Assembly: GCA_947044365.1 (NCBI GenBank)
Contig: OX345646.1
Location: forward strand, 3,666,827 to 3,730,826
Direction of reading: 5' to 3'
Origin: Petrosia ficiformis
Lineage: Eukaryota; Porifera; Demospongiae; Haplosclerida; Petrosiidae
Length of the DNA stretch: 64,000 nucleotides
The notes under the pieces are model-generated. The model did not search any database. It was given only the letters and a program-made list of their open reading frames with translations, and was not told the origin of the DNA. Numbering within the stretch: the stretch's first letter is position 1; each line of letters opens with the position of its first letter. This document shows, piece after piece, positions 34,907 to 48,741 of the stretch. The translations under genes were made by a program, and so were the position numbers.

Positions 34907-37900
34907 TCATAATCCTATATAAGAGAAAAAGATTATTATTATAATATAATAGTAATACATATGGAGTTTTCAACTAACATAATGTGTGCATACACAAACA
35001 TATACACCATAATATATAATACTCACCTGATAATTGTTTCAACATGTCATTAGCAATTCTTGTTAATCCTGCATTTCGCTGTATCTTTAATACCTCACAG
35101 AACTTTACTAATATATCTGATCTTTTGAAGACTTTCAGAGATCTGTAAACCTCATCTAGTAGCTTGCTGGATTTCTGGAATCGAGAGAGTCCTATAGTAG
35201 TTAGCACATTTTCTTTCACTGGATCAGGAACAAGATCAGCTGACCACATGTCGACAGCTAATTTGTCAGGATCACTAATAATACCTAATAATTCTGAGGT
35301 ATGCTTCTTGAGTATAATATGAGGAGATATGTCTGCTGTAGGTAACAAGTTGGCGTCAGAAGTGGTAGTGACTTTGAGTGGTGTGGTTAACACAGGAACT
35401 GCACAAAGATAGTTGAATGCTATAATTATGTTTAATTATGAATTACAAGTATAGTACCTGTAGTGTGTGGTGTTGTATGTGACGATGTTAAATGGGAAGA
35501 GTTTGTTCCTCTGTCACTTTGAAGACGATCATGTACTCCTATAATATAGTTATACAAATACACAATTAAAATTACATGATAGTAATATTATAAGTACAGT
35601 TAACATTGATATTAATTTTGATATCACTTTGTTTTTCTATGTAATTATATGGTATGAGGATATTATTACTATTATACCTGTTAATACTGTATCATCAATT
35701 TCATGCTGTGAGACTGTATACACAGTGGAAATGTGTGGTTCAGGAACACCTGTATATATAAAAGGAACATGAAAGTAGCCTTGTCGTGAAAAAGGTATGA
35801 TAGAATAAGAAAACAAAATTCCTTGTTGTTATTACGAAACATGCTTTGACTATCACTAAGTGAAATAAATCATAAACAGACAGTAACTCAGGTGATTCAT
35901 AGTCAATTGGTAGGAGATATTCCTCACTAAAATGCCAGTAATAATTATGTACTAACACTTAAAGGGAATTTGAATAGAAATGTATGATAAATTTTCTACA
36001 ATTATACTTAACAGTACAATTATAATAAGATACCTGCTAAAGTTTTATCGTTCACTGTTCCAACTGCTCTCAGTGTTGACTTATCTAAGGATTTAACATA
36101 TCCATAAAGCATACACACACAAACAAACATTACAAGTATTAGAAGTAATTGAGAGATCAATATACTGATTATGTTATATATACATTACGAATGAATAACT
36201 TACCATCATTGTTATCTCGTTCATCAAACCACGATACATATCTCTTATCAAACAATTGAATAGGAGGTAGTGTCAGATCTTCAGTACATTTGGTGACTAG
36301 TTTTCCATCAACAAAAGACACCTTTGCTGGATGTGGAGGCATGGACGTCTTGTGCTCATTCTGACATCGAAGTGTAGGAGTAACATGTGCTACTGACTCA
36401 TCATAGTGCAATACACTGGCACAGGAAAATAGAACTTCACGTATTGCTTGAAGAATAATTCTGCAACGAGCTCCAGGTAATCCAGTGTAATATATCTCCA
36501 GCCAGTTGTGACAATCCATCAATCCTACTGATCCATCCAGGTCCTCAGAGTCCAAATGAACAGAATATCGTAACTGTTGTATGGACTCATGCAAAGTAAA
36601 GATGGGAGAAGTACTCCTTTTCATTAGAGCAACAACTAAAGCAGCAAACACACCCTAACACATAAATGAGAATGTAATTTAATATGATAGGAATGTTGTG
36701 ATAAGGTATATAAAATGATTCAAATTTATGAGTTGATAATTGAATTGTGTTCCCAAATCTGAAATACCTGTGGTATTACTTTGTGCTTGAAGCAAAGTAG
36801 CAAAGGCTCACAGCTTTGTGAGAATTTCTTCTTCTTATCTTCAGTGATATAACGAGTGGGTAGAGCAGATGGAAGGAAGTACAGGAAAGGAGTAGTCTCT
36901 CTTACAGGAGCAATAATGAATAAATACTGGAGAAGCTCAATGAGGTGATTTTGTGTGAAGAGATTGGGAAAGAACTCAAGTGAGAGGTAGAGAAGTAACT
37001 CCTCTGAAAATAGTCCTTTACGAATGAGTTCTTGTTGCGTGCCTGGTGGAAGGACTAAATCTTTTGTGAGTAATTCCTTCGGATAGTCAATGAAGGACAC
37101 CCTAATGAGTGAAGTGACCATATCAAGAAGGTACTGCGGGTTAGTAAACACCACATGAGGGAGAACAGGGAAATAGAGGAACAAGCTAAGTGAGTTCAAG
37201 TATTTAATACACTGGGAAACCTCTTGCTTCCCCATTCCTATTTTCATACCAATCTGTTCACAGGTATCTAATGTCACCATACCATGTGCTACTTTTAGTG
37301 ACTCTTCTTTCACCTTAACCTCAAACATGTACCATCGTATGGGAATTTTGATTGGAATAGGTTTGTTGCTACAAGTGATACGCTTACGAATCTCCGATGA
37401 TATATTTTCACGGTTCGACTTGCACAAATTATTGACTGGGAAGATGAGTTTTTTGTTATGTTCATTATAGAACACAAGATGCTCTTTGTACTCTCTCAGA
37501 GCATGAAGCAACTGTCGATTCTTCTCTGCAAGTGTTTCGATAGATTTTAAGAAGCCCTTGATACCATGTGTATGATCATGATAGGTACCAACCACAACGA
37601 ACAAAGGCTTTACCTCTCCTAATCCTTTGTTGACAGTGTATTTTGAGGAGACAATAGAACGAACAAAAGATTGAATGAGTTGTATATATGTCATCTGTAG
37701 TACTGCTGGTTGAGTCAACACTTTCCCATTAATTGAGTAGACAAAAGTAGGTTTATCATTGAGATGTTGTGTTAATTTCAAGACAATGATATTAATTACA
37801 TTGTCATGAATGAAGGCTCGTGATATATCAGCAAATTGTGGTTGTCCACCACTATCTAAAACATTGATCCAGGTAGATTCATGGAGAGCACCTGATGTTT

Positions 37901-40900
37901 TACCTTGTGCTAACGATTGGAGAACTTCTTCAGGGAAGTGCGAAGGATCTGGAATTAATTTGGAATCCTCATTATCCATACATGCATCTGTATGAGCAGA
38001 AATAGATAATAGTTTTTCTACTGTTGTTGCTAAAACTGGAAGGATGGCTTCATGTTTATATAATTCATCTTCTCCTTCAATAGATGATGGATTATCCCCA
38101 ACTACAGACGTAATCTGAGCTATACTGGTTTGTTGGTGATTGGAATTTGGTGTAATCTTTCCCCTATCAGAGGAACCAAGCAATAGAGCTGCTTCTGCCA
38201 TCATTAGCTTCAACTCTGGAATGCCAATTGTACTCCATATATTCCCTTCATCTTGAGCAGCTACTCTTTGAATGGCACGTATTGGACGATTACCTATTGG
38301 TGTACTGTGGTGATGCTTAGGAGGTTTCCAATTAAACAGGAGGTGTAAGAATGATGTCTTGCCTGCTGCAGGAGGACCCATGATTGCAATCCTCAGGATA
38401 TTAATATTGACCCAGCCTTCTTGCATTGCACGGGTGAAAATGTTTTTGTCTGGAAAAGAAATGGATATTTAAAGTGAATGATTTAATTACTCTTATATTG
38501 CAATCTGTTGTACATTAATATTTCTTCCTATCTATCTACATGGAAAATCATGTGATCATTAAGCTAGTACAGAGGAAAAAACACACATCACAACACATGT
38601 ACCACCACACACAAAATATACATATAATTATAGTATGTAATTCATAATTATCTGTAAAATATAATTTAAAAATAATTTAAAAACCCACAAAGACTTACAA
38701 ATAACTGCAGAACATTTAAAAGCTACAGTGGCTTATAAAGTTTAACAGATGTGATGGCTAAGAAAAGTTAACAGCTGTAATGAGTTAGAAATTAGAATGA
38801 AGATTTAGGAACAGCTACAATGGCTTAGAGAGGAATAGAGCACTCAATGCCCAGTCTTAAGACTTGTGAATGGTGGGTGAAAATTGTACAAGAAAAGATC
38901 TCAAAATCCTCATGTTACTTTCATGAATATGTACTGATGATATTACCCCTTAAGACTACATTGAATACAAAAGGCTTTAGCTATAATATACATGTATATT
39001 AGTTTAGACACTTTAGTATTAATACTGAAGACTCATTTTTTCCTCTGAAATGGAGAATGAAAACACTCATTTTCACTCTCATTTTACTATATTCAAGTAC
39101 ATTTATTCCCATCTCATGTAGCATAAGGATCCTTACACTCTCTAGATATATACATGAATACATATATCCCATGAGATTAGTACTATTTTGAATTGGGATG
39201 ACCCTATAATACTTTTATTATCATGGACAAAGTACCTCTTTCAGATTTCAGACCCATATTAATACACATGAATAATACACAAACAGAAGTAGATGAAGCA
39301 GGTTGATACATTTAATTAGTTAAAGGTGATCATGTATGCTTCTTGAAATTCTATGCATCCAGAGTGACTGAAAAGATGATCCTAAAAAGCGCAAATATTT
39401 TAGCTCCTAGATTATTCATTAGGGTGTGGCTAAATGTGTACTTGTTTAATATTATACATATTCTCAGTGTTACTTCCTTTCAATTATTTGTCGGCTAATA
39501 TTATACATTCAAGTCGCTATGAGTGTCATGAGTAAAGAAGGGGGTGCAAATGCGCCCTCTGGATCTGACACTATAACAATTTCATGTACATGTGTACATA
39601 TACTATGGATAATGTGTTGTATCCACAAACTACACAGAATAAAAGTAATTTAAAATATTTCATGTGACAATTGGGATTGTACTACCTATTGTATCAATTC
39701 CTGTGTTCATATACAGGTATGTATTTAGTATGTATGTGATGATATGAATGATTAAAATGAACTGACCTGCTTCAATAAATACTTCTCTCATCTCTGGTGT
39801 ATCTGCCCACTGACGAGGAGTAATACCACCCTATAGTATAGAATAGTTAATTATGCAATTATACAGTTTATAATAATGATAATAATTATCCAGGATAGTA
39901 TGGGTTTGGCTACTCCATTTTGCCTGCTCTAATTTAACTTCAATAGTGTGTGTTTGGCTATGTATACCATAATTCTAATTATACAAAATATTTACATTTT
40001 ATTATGGTTATCCTTACACAGGGGTAGTCACTTTTATGATTCAATGCTATACAATGTAACTACACTAATTACACATGTATTCATTATTATGTCTACAAAA
40101 CCAATTACAAGTATAGAATATACAGTATGTATACAAGGTTTTAATTATTACTAGTGAAGAATAATAATAATAATGATCTTCTAATTACTCCTCAGTAAGT
40201 TTTACACTTCATAATCATAAAACTGTGAATACTTTTATTTCACTATGGGATATCCTCTGAGACATACATGTACAACATAGAATACATGTTAGCAAAAATA
40301 TCCTTGAGCTTGTATTTATACTAATCCTCTAACATACATATTATAATGCTCAACCACAGAACACTATATGATGATCTGTTGTCATGTGTCTAGTGTATAA
40401 AGGATATATGTTGTTCAAGTGAACATGACAATGTAGATATAATTATACATATCAAACCATACTGTGAAATAAATATGATTCACAGTATATACCTGAAGAT
40501 TCAATGAGTTGTTCAAAGACATTAAATATTTACATTATTATACACATTTGTAGTTTGTTTAATATCAACAAAAAACAGTACCTTATTAGGTATATTTGTC
40601 TGTGCACCAGCCATGATCAGCAGACGAGCCACTTCAACATTATTTTGACCTACTGCTCGATGAAGAGGTGTATATCCACTCTGATATAGAAAGACAAAAT
40701 AAATAGTCATAATAATTACAATAGTACTTAATGATTATAACATAAAACTTTGTGACCTTAACTATAATTAGTTAATTATAACTTTGGGTACAATTTCCAC
40801 ATGTATATGAAATCTTGGTTGATATTACATATAATTTGTATATTCATTTATAGTATTCATGTATTATTATATTAGTTGAGAATTAATTAATGGATTATCA

Positions 40901-43900
40901 CTATTAGAAGACAACAAATAAATTAATAAACCAAACTTAACAAGTGTTATTATAACTATTAGAAGAATTAATTAACTAACTTAATTGAAGCTGAGGAAGA
41001 GCATTATTTGGAAATGATGGTGAGGATTTATAGAGTGTGTAAATTAGAAAAAATTCAAGAAATGGTAGAAATTATAGTAGTCTAGGTACATGTATTATGA
41101 AACATCAGAATGTTTCTTATGAAGGTAAATACTATGTGGACATATGTATATCAACTCATTAGATATCACATAGTACATTTGTACACATGTATGTACATTA
41201 TAAGAATTAGTGATCACTGGCAAATTACAAGCAGTTAGATGGCTGCCTATCTCATCACACCAGAAGTCACCTGACAATTATATTGTACGTACATGATAAC
41301 AGTATGTTGCCATAGCAACTAGTCTGTGAGTACTAGTTTTGTTTCATTATGGGATAACATATGAGACATAATTATATGTACATAACAGTTAGTGACAAAT
41401 TACTTTGCTTTGGATTGATATATGGTAATCTAGGACTGTACTCTATCTAACATTCATATAATACTCAACTACAGAACATTATAAACTGTGTGTCTACTGT
41501 ACAAAGGATAATTATGTTGTTTAAATGAACATGACAATGTAGATAATGACTGTATTTATACATATGAAGCCATACTGTGAACTAAATGTGGTTCACAATA
41601 TATACATGATGATTCAATGAACCATTAACTGTTCATTATCATTGTTTGCTTAATGTAAAAAAAATTAATCATTACCTCGTCAAGAGAGTCTATGTTAGCA
41701 TTAGCATCAATTAATATACGAGCCACCTGAATCCTATTGCACATTGCAGCAATATGAAGAGGAGTCCATCTAGTAGTATACTGATATTGAAAGACAAATA
41801 AATAGTACAGTAAAAAACCAATGTGATACAAAATGTTTGTGATATTATAATTATAATAGTTAGTTAAACATAACTCTGCATACATGTTACAAATGAATAG
41901 GATATCCTACTTGATATTTCATATAGTTGACTTAATTGTAGTATTAGTTGAGGAGTACTGAATTATCACTATTATATTAAATTAATCAACCAACTTAATA
42001 GTTTGAAATGATGGTGAGTGTTTATAGTTTATAAATGTTATACTATCATGTCATCACAAATGTGGACATTCTCTGAGATTAGTATGAAATTTGCCTTAAT
42101 ACTATGATCTTTGACTATCACCTTTTCTCAGATATTTGGCAAGTGGATGGCTGAGGATGTGACTAGGAGATATGTCCTATATTACCTACATGTAAGTCTA
42201 GTTACACGCTCGCTCTTGACAGATATACAGTGTATATATATATAATAGATATATATATATATCTATATAATATATACAACACGGCTTCGAGGTGTGTATC
42301 AGCAATATCAGACCTGAACTCCGAGATAGCAGCCAGAGGCGAAGCCGAGGGCTGCTATTGAGTGGTGAAGGGTTGATATTGCTGATACACACCAAGAAGT
42401 CATGCTATATATAACATATTCTATACCTAACATGTACATCAATGTTACCTGACATCCAAGGTTCTACGCTCCTTTTACTAAATCTTTTCAATTTACAACT
42501 TGACTGCGCATGCTCAGACTGATGCAATCTATTATGAATATCATAATAGGTCTTATTTCAGCCCTGTGGTTTCATATCCACCTGTGGTTGGGTGTATATT
42601 GCGTATATAACACCTGTCAGTAACTTTGATGTGACTGTTCGCTGTGGTATATATATATATATACCATAGTTAACAGAAACATCAAAGAGCCGACAGGGCG
42701 TATATATAGCATATATCCCCGACCACCCTGGTATGACGTCATGCACATGCGCAGTCGATCTAGTCACCAAAAGTCTACAGAGAATGAAGGCTATGTCGAT
42801 AAGTAAATACACAAAAGGAGCTCTCTTTGTCTCTTAAAAAAAGAACCGACAGATGGGCGTTTCTCCCAAGAACAATTCGCCCCATATCGCTGAAAGTGTA
42901 AGGTGTGTTAGCCTGTTACTTGTGTCCATTTTCCTGTTCTTCTTTGATGTTTCTGTTAGCTATAGAATATATTATATGTACCATGGCTTCTCGGTATATA
43001 TGGTGAATATAAGACCCTCGCACCTCAATATTGGCCCTCGGCTTCGCCTCGGGCCAATATCTCGGTGCTCAGGTTTTATATTCGCCATATATCCCTCGAA
43101 GCCATGGTATATATATTACATATTATATATAATATATGTACGTACATAAGTAAATTATATGTATGTACATTACTATTTTACTCTGTATCGGTATAATAGG
43201 TTAGTATTTAAGTACCCTGATAAGAAAAGACTTAAGTTTTGTAATTAGCAAATAGCCCTTTTTTGAGCATTTGCAATTTTAAATATTCACAAATGCTACT
43301 TACTATACCACCCACTATCAATCCAAACAAAATCATACATTTAGTTGTTTAGTCAACATAATATATAGAGTTCATTTTGAAAGCAGTATGAAGGGTCACC
43401 ATATCTTCATTTGTTTACCTTTGCCTTTTCTAATTCCTCTAAATCACTTAGTACAAACAGATTCACATTTATCAACAAATGGCTTCACTAATTTAATTGT
43501 TTGCTGAATCAATGGCAGAAGATAGGACACTCAAATATTGTGTTCCCATTGAACAGAATCTGTCCTAATTCAAGTAATGATACAATCACATCATGTGTAT
43601 TCACATGCTTTCCTACAACACCTTCATTTACAATACTTTAGTGATTTGTGTTTTCATGAATGGCATTATTCACAACAAGATATAATTATGGAGAACAAAA
43701 GTATCTCTATGTTTGGTTTTAGAATTGTGTGGTGTACGACATTCAGTAACCTGGCATGGCTGACTTTCTTATGCCTCAAACACAACAGTTTATTACAATT
43801 ATTATTTTGATTATCTATTCTGCTTTTTGGAACTTTAGCGAATATGGGTTTCAATAATTAATAATACTTCCTGTTATTCATGATATTTATTACTTTACAC

Positions 43901-45691
43901 ATTTCCACCACAAATAATTGATTATTGGAATGTTTGTTCTGTTCGCCATGCTTGAACCAAGGAAGTTGGACTGTCAGCAACCACAAAAATGTGATTTCTG
44001 TTAGCAGGAGCACATGATGAAAAAAGTAAGCAGTTTATAGTGAGCTGAAATGTATAGGAGTATTCAGGTACACATCGCTCTGTTCTAATACAACGTCTGC
44101 CCCATATTTCACTTGAAGGGAGTGAAGGTGTCTGCCTACCGTTTGTTTAATCTATTTTGTTGAGAGGTTGTCGCAAAGTGTGGGAATTCCATTGTTTGTA
44201 CATGTAGCAGCCATTGTTACTACAGTGAAAATACAAAATTAAATAGAAAAGTGGCCCGAACACTTTGTAGCCCTAATGCATTTATGTCTAATTTCAGATG
44301 TATGTGAAATTTTAGCTGAAAGAAGTTCTTCCGAAGATCTGTTTAAAGGAATAGTTGTCTTGTATGTAGCTGTAATATTTTCTTGTAAAACAATAGTAAC
44401 TAAAAAAAGTCATGAATATCATTACCGAGCTAGAGTGCCACCTTAACTGTGTATAGAATATATTATATATATATATATATATATAATTATATTAAATGCC
44501 GTGGAAAGCAATTGTAGAGATGGACCTGTGGGCTATAAAACTTCCTAGTGAAATGATATATTATGTGATCATCCATTCAATAAGGTACAAGTCATCTCAT
44601 AACAAAACCATACATATATATTATGTAGCATATGACTCGAAGGTAAAAACAACCCTTCATGATTTTGTCATGGGATGTTTTGTCAAGTCAAGTACATTTA
44701 AACACTATTCAGTCATTTTGTACAGGAAACAGATAAAATACATTAGTCAAGAAGCCTAATGATACCAAATTTCATTGGATTTCTGTATAAAATGACTGAA
44801 TATGTATTCTGTGATGAATTGTACCTTTTAACATGAACAGTCAAATTTAATATTAATTTTGAATTTCTTTACACTATCACAAATTATTGATTTTATTAAT
44901 ACTGGAAATCATATAACACTACAATATATACTTGTCAGTCATGTTATAATATACTCACTGCATGATCAGTTGTATTAACATCTGCTCCATCAGTAATCAC
45001 ATCTTTAACTTTTTGTATATTTCCCTTCCGTACTGCATCATATAAATGTTGATTCTAAAGTAATTAGAAATAGTATAATATAAAATATGTTTTGTTATAA
45101 ATTATAATTCTCACTAATAAATTAATAACAAAACTGATCATAAACTTGTTATAATTAATAAAATATCTCAAGTTAGTACATTTGTATACTCTATTACATG
45201 AATATATGTAATGTGTTATTAGTTTAGTACTGGTGAGGAATTCAATTACCTGACTTTAAGTATAGTACAAATGTACAATATTATCAAATTATTATCCTAT
45301 ATCATGAGTCACATGATATAACAAAGTACTAATTAATTTCTATGATTATGAGTTAATCATAGTCAATAGAAGTGTGGTCATTGTTCAAATACTCATTTGC
45401 TCTTTTCATTCAGTAGCTTAATTTCAATATCTTTCTATTATTATACATGTATATAATCAAGTTACATTCCTAAAATGTACAAGACTAGTGAAGAAAAGGA
45501 TCCATCCACACATAATCTTACTTAAAACAGGATCCATTACCAGTGATCAGTACTAATAATAATTATTATGTAAACAAATTTCACAGACACATGTATTATG
45601 TACATGTATACTGACATACCAATTCCTGTTGCCGGCGCCTATTCATTTGTAGTGGTTTTCCAATATGTTGAATTTCAGTATTATCAAATAT
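34907..45691 (-). CDS. Ankyrin-repeat / Roc-COR-like GTPase / death-fold protein
   Basis: Twelve exons join without a frame break into 1,050 codons: 45691-45620, 45054-44959, 41780-41676, 40680-40582, 39830-39767, 38449-36768, 36654-36204, 36084-36034, 35749-35678, 35538-35458, 35398-35027 and 34914-34907. Ankyrin repeats occupy exons 2-4, with a partial fifth (ITPRQWADTPEMREVFIEA). The large exon holds a P-loop (GPPAAGKTS), a switch motif DSGGQPQF and GTYHD in place of the usual NKxD, then a COR-like region. Exon 36654-36204 continues the COR-type part (NWLEIYYTG, then a HPAK motif). The 35398-35027 exon encodes a helical bundle resembling a CARD/death fold (ELLGIISDPDKLAVDMW onward). Such proteins are expanded in sponges and cnidarians and are thought to act in innate signalling. 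The 5' end above 45691 is not resolved. Confidence 0.85.
38450..39766 (-). other. Intron of the ankyrin-GTPase gene
   Basis: About 1.3 kb between exons 39830-39767 and 38449-36768. It holds a weak repeat of about 50 bp (ACAGCTACAATGGCTTA and relatives, 38705-38830) and otherwise nothing recognisable. Confidence 0.6.
40340..41780 (-). repeat. Tandemly duplicated ankyrin exon plus intron cassette
   Basis: The intron sequence beside exon 40680-40582 (for example GAACATGACAATGTAGATA near 40421) recurs beside exon 41780-41676 (near 41528), with matching CCATACTGTGAA and GATTCAATGA blocks. Both exons start and end in phase 0 and encode one ankyrin repeat each, so repeat number grew by copying a unit of about 1.1 kb. 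Confidence 0.8.
42270..42420. mobile_element. Hairpin MITE 1 in the ankyrin-gene intron
   Basis: Long imperfect inverted repeat: GGTGTGTATCAGCAATATCA and its complement surround the palindromic core GAGGCGAAGCCGAGG. Confidence 0.7.
42560..42740. mobile_element. Hairpin-like MITE 2 in the ankyrin-gene intron
   Basis: Imperfect inverted repeat centred on a TA run near 42655 (CTGTGGTATATA / TATACCATAG), with diverged outer arms. Confidence 0.5.
42965..43130. mobile_element. Hairpin MITE 3 in the ankyrin-gene intron
   Basis: Arms CCATGGCTTC / GAAGCCATGG and a core AATATTGGCCCTCGGCTTCG with its complement. It shares the CCTCGGCTTCGCCTC core with MITE 1, so they are one family. Confidence 0.7.
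43922..44140 (-). pseudogene. Possible decayed exon inside the ankyrin-gene intron
   Basis: Seventy-two open codons on the minus strand end NRNHIFVVADSPTSLVQAWR and on to a stop at 43922-43924. The composition looks protein-like (WGRR, a Cys pair, ADSPTSLVQAW), but no acceptor, start or downstream exon could be fitted, and stops lie just upstream. I cannot name a family. Neighbouring minus-strand text at 43430-43570 also looks like broken coding sequence. Confidence 0.25.
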
Positions 45692-46493
45692 CTAGACAAT
45701 TAGTAAGTAAATAATGAGATAGTAACAATTTATATATTTATTTCACAGGTTTCTGAATAATATCAGGAGTATATGATAGTAATGGAGTATTTAACAGGAA
45801 CATTGACACAGTTTCTACATGTAATATTCACTATTCTAAATATAAAATCATGCCACATCCTTACAACTATACTGTCATATAATATATGATGTAGTATATT
45901 GAACATTACATGAAGAAGTACAAATATGTAAACTTTATAAGTTCCGGTAATTCCATCATCATTTATATACGTGTATATTTTAATAGTTGTGGGAAATGTA
46001 ATTCATAAAATACATTTACCACAAATATATATTAAATGAAAGAAAATAGAAATCAATAGATATATTATACCAGGTATATTAGATAGTTGTGTCTTATCCC
46101 CACCTCATAATAATCATTTGAATATAATTATATTCATTACTATAACTTAATAAACAAATTAGTTTCATCGTCCTAATAATGATATTCATTGAGGAAATCC
46201 ACCGAAAGGATGAGAAACTAGTAGTCTGTTGCCATAGCCACCGAATTATGTAACTAATACATGTATATATCTTGAATACTAGGGATAGTAGTATCAATAT
46301 TTTATATTAGACTATGTATTAGACTCCATCTGGGATCAGGAATGATATACTCCTCTGCTGTTTATATACACTCTTTATCATCTGGGGACTAAACCTAAAA
46401 TCTTAATGAGAGCACGTTAACTTTCTGGTTTATTAGATAATAGCGTTGGAAAAAATTAAGGGATTACTAATCATACACATACATTAACCCTTA
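45692..46493. other. Gene-free AT-rich interval upstream of the ankyrin-GTPase gene
   Basis: No exon or RNA gene seen. The missing 5' exon and promoter of the minus-strand gene may lie here. Confidence 0.5.
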
Positions 46494-46497
46494 GAGC

Positions 46498-47069
46498 ACT
46501 GATGTCACATATATGTGACATTTCACCCGTACGTGGTTCGCCGTCTGTTTCTGGCTACACGAAAGTTGACGAAACTGTCCAAATGCTTGTAATTGGCGTC
46601 AAGCACAAGCTGATGAACATGGCTAAAAAAAGTTGATGTTTTTTCGGCTGGCCTTTGGCCTAAATAATGACTACGGGGGGAATTTTAAAGGGGGGTGTCC
46701 CCCCGTTAATGCGCTGCTGACGAATTTAGCATTTTTTGACCCCGCCCACGCCCTCCGGTGGGTAGCTGAGGCATTTTCCTTGCTGTGAAACCTGAAATCG
46801 TGGGTGTAGCTGGTGCCAACATGCAGTGGGGTCATTTTGTTAGCCCCAGTTCCAGTCAAAAAGGGGAGAGCACTGCATTTGACTTGATCCTACGATGCGC
46901 TTGGTGACTTTCGAGTCCCGGTAAGCAAGTTGGTGGAAGTAGTACTCCATGTCGAAAAAGGAGCCAAGTTTGGGGTAGAGAAAGTGAACGGTGGCCACAT
47001 TATATGCAATAGAGTCGCCAGTGTTGGAAATGGGAAGAATTTTGAAAAACAGGCTCAGTGCTCTAAGGG
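46498..47069. mobile_element. piggyBac-type MITE
   Basis: 572 bp bounded by perfect 15-bp inverted ends CCCTTAGAGCACTGA and flanked by TTAA on both sides (46494-46497 and 47070-47073), the hallmark of piggyBac. A subterminal hairpin GTCACATATATGTGAC follows the left end. No transposase is encoded; the 63-codon minus-strand frame inside is not a recognisable protein. Confidence 0.9.
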
Positions 47070-47073
47070 TTAA

Positions 47074-47479
47074 TAACCATTAACATGTTCAACATATGAT
47101 GTAAGGCAACGACTATTTACATGAAGAAGTATTGTAAACATCTATCAGAATCAAATGCATTTAATATGTTGGGTCACAATTCCTTCATACTAATCATATC
47201 ATATCTAGTCTATTGGTACTGACCATTAACGTAGAGGAGGAAAAGTCATGAGACAAGCACATATGCTACTTGTATAAAGTATGCATATTAAAAGTGTGGA
47301 GTAATGTCACACTATATCATATCCAAGTGAAACTTCAGTACCTCTCACAAATTCATAAATTCTCATACTGTTAACCATAATATGAGAATAATTATTATGA
47401 TGATAGCAGGAATTATGCTGGTTGGCTATATATAGAACGATAAACTGTTCAGCTAGACTCTCAGTTCCACTTTTTGTGC
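47074..47479. other. Gene-free interval before copy 2
   Basis: AT-rich sequence with no gene seen. It ends where homology to the 5387-5473 flank begins. It should represent the host sequence left of the duplication that the transposon complex replaced or separated in copy 1. Confidence 0.5.
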
Positions 47480-48045
47480 AAGTAGGGGAGTTCTCCAAAC
47501 TAATAAGTAATACTTTAATAATTATTATATTAGATAACTTACTTCACTCTTTTATCTTGAATTCAATACACTATCTCTGCAAAGAAGTAGTAAATGAGCT
47601 ACGCCCTTTCTCGATCTCCTCCAAATAAAGGGTGTGGCTCATCAAATTAGGTGTGGTTCCTTCATCATAAGCTCCACCTTAAAACATGGCAACAGAATAT
47701 GGAGTCAGATATCAGTTTATAAATCAATAATCCTCATTATATAAACACGTTAGTCATTGATGGTTTGTTTGAAGCTGATAGTAACTGTATTGTATCTTGT
47801 ATTCAAGTAATGATATTTCCAGTTCATATTTTTAAATACCTATTTTTCATTATTCAGTTTGTATTGTAGTTGGACTAGACTACTCTCATTGTAGACAGAT
47901 CAGATCTTCAAAGAGGTTCATGATAAAATTAATAATTATCAATACATTATTGTGCCATTTTGTAAAGGGAAAACTCTAGTGATAGTGTCACATAGCCAGA
48001 CACATCCCACTATACCACATGTGAGGAGAAGGGTCTGGTGAAATC

Positions 48046-48436
48046 CTATGTCACAGTTAAGGTAGTACTAGGGAGTGGGCGGATGCGACTCCAATCAGTT
48101 TCAAAATAGAATATTATATAATATGACTCTAACCTGGTGTAATAGCAACCTTCATATCTTCTGATCTTTATGTTTGTCTGTATGGGTGAGAGTGTCGCAA
48201 AAATCTCCATTTTTGCAATCGCAATAAGTACAAAACCAAGAAAGCCACGCCCACCAATCATGGCGCGCACAAAGTACAATGCATTTTGAGAAAACAAATA
48301 GAGCCGTTTTCTGAAAATTCATTTTACTTTTATAGTTACAAGAGGCTGAAGAAAGCTGAATTCTGTAGTTTTTCACTGAAACCATAAAATCTACCTTTCT
48401 GGGCACTATCAAACTCCGATCTTTCTCAGAGAGCAA
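48046..48436 (-). other. Conserved open stretch of unknown status, copy 2
   Basis: Counterpart of 15465-15855, with one amino-acid change (Tyr to Cys after VFSK) in the 94-codon frame. Same uncertainty. Confidence 0.2.
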
Positions 48437-48741
48437 CTACAGTTAGCCTGCCTTGTTTCTGAAAATAAACTATCAGTGAAAACATTTAGGCCCAATAATT
48501 ATACCCCGAGTGGGTGTGGCTTCCAAAAGATACAGAATTGAACCAGATTGTATGCAGCAGGAAGCTGACAAGACTAGACGCTGATTGGAGTTTCATCTAC
48601 CCCTCCCCCTAGTACAACCTTAACCACATGTCTATTGTATCCATGTATAACTACATGACACTTGGTAAACCACACCCACTAATTATACCTATTTCTATCA
48701 AACATACAACTTTAACTACACACCTTAATTCTCATTTATAG

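Noticed and set aside
37810..37995. Plus-strand 61-codon frame
   Set aside because: Antisense shadow of the GTPase exon.
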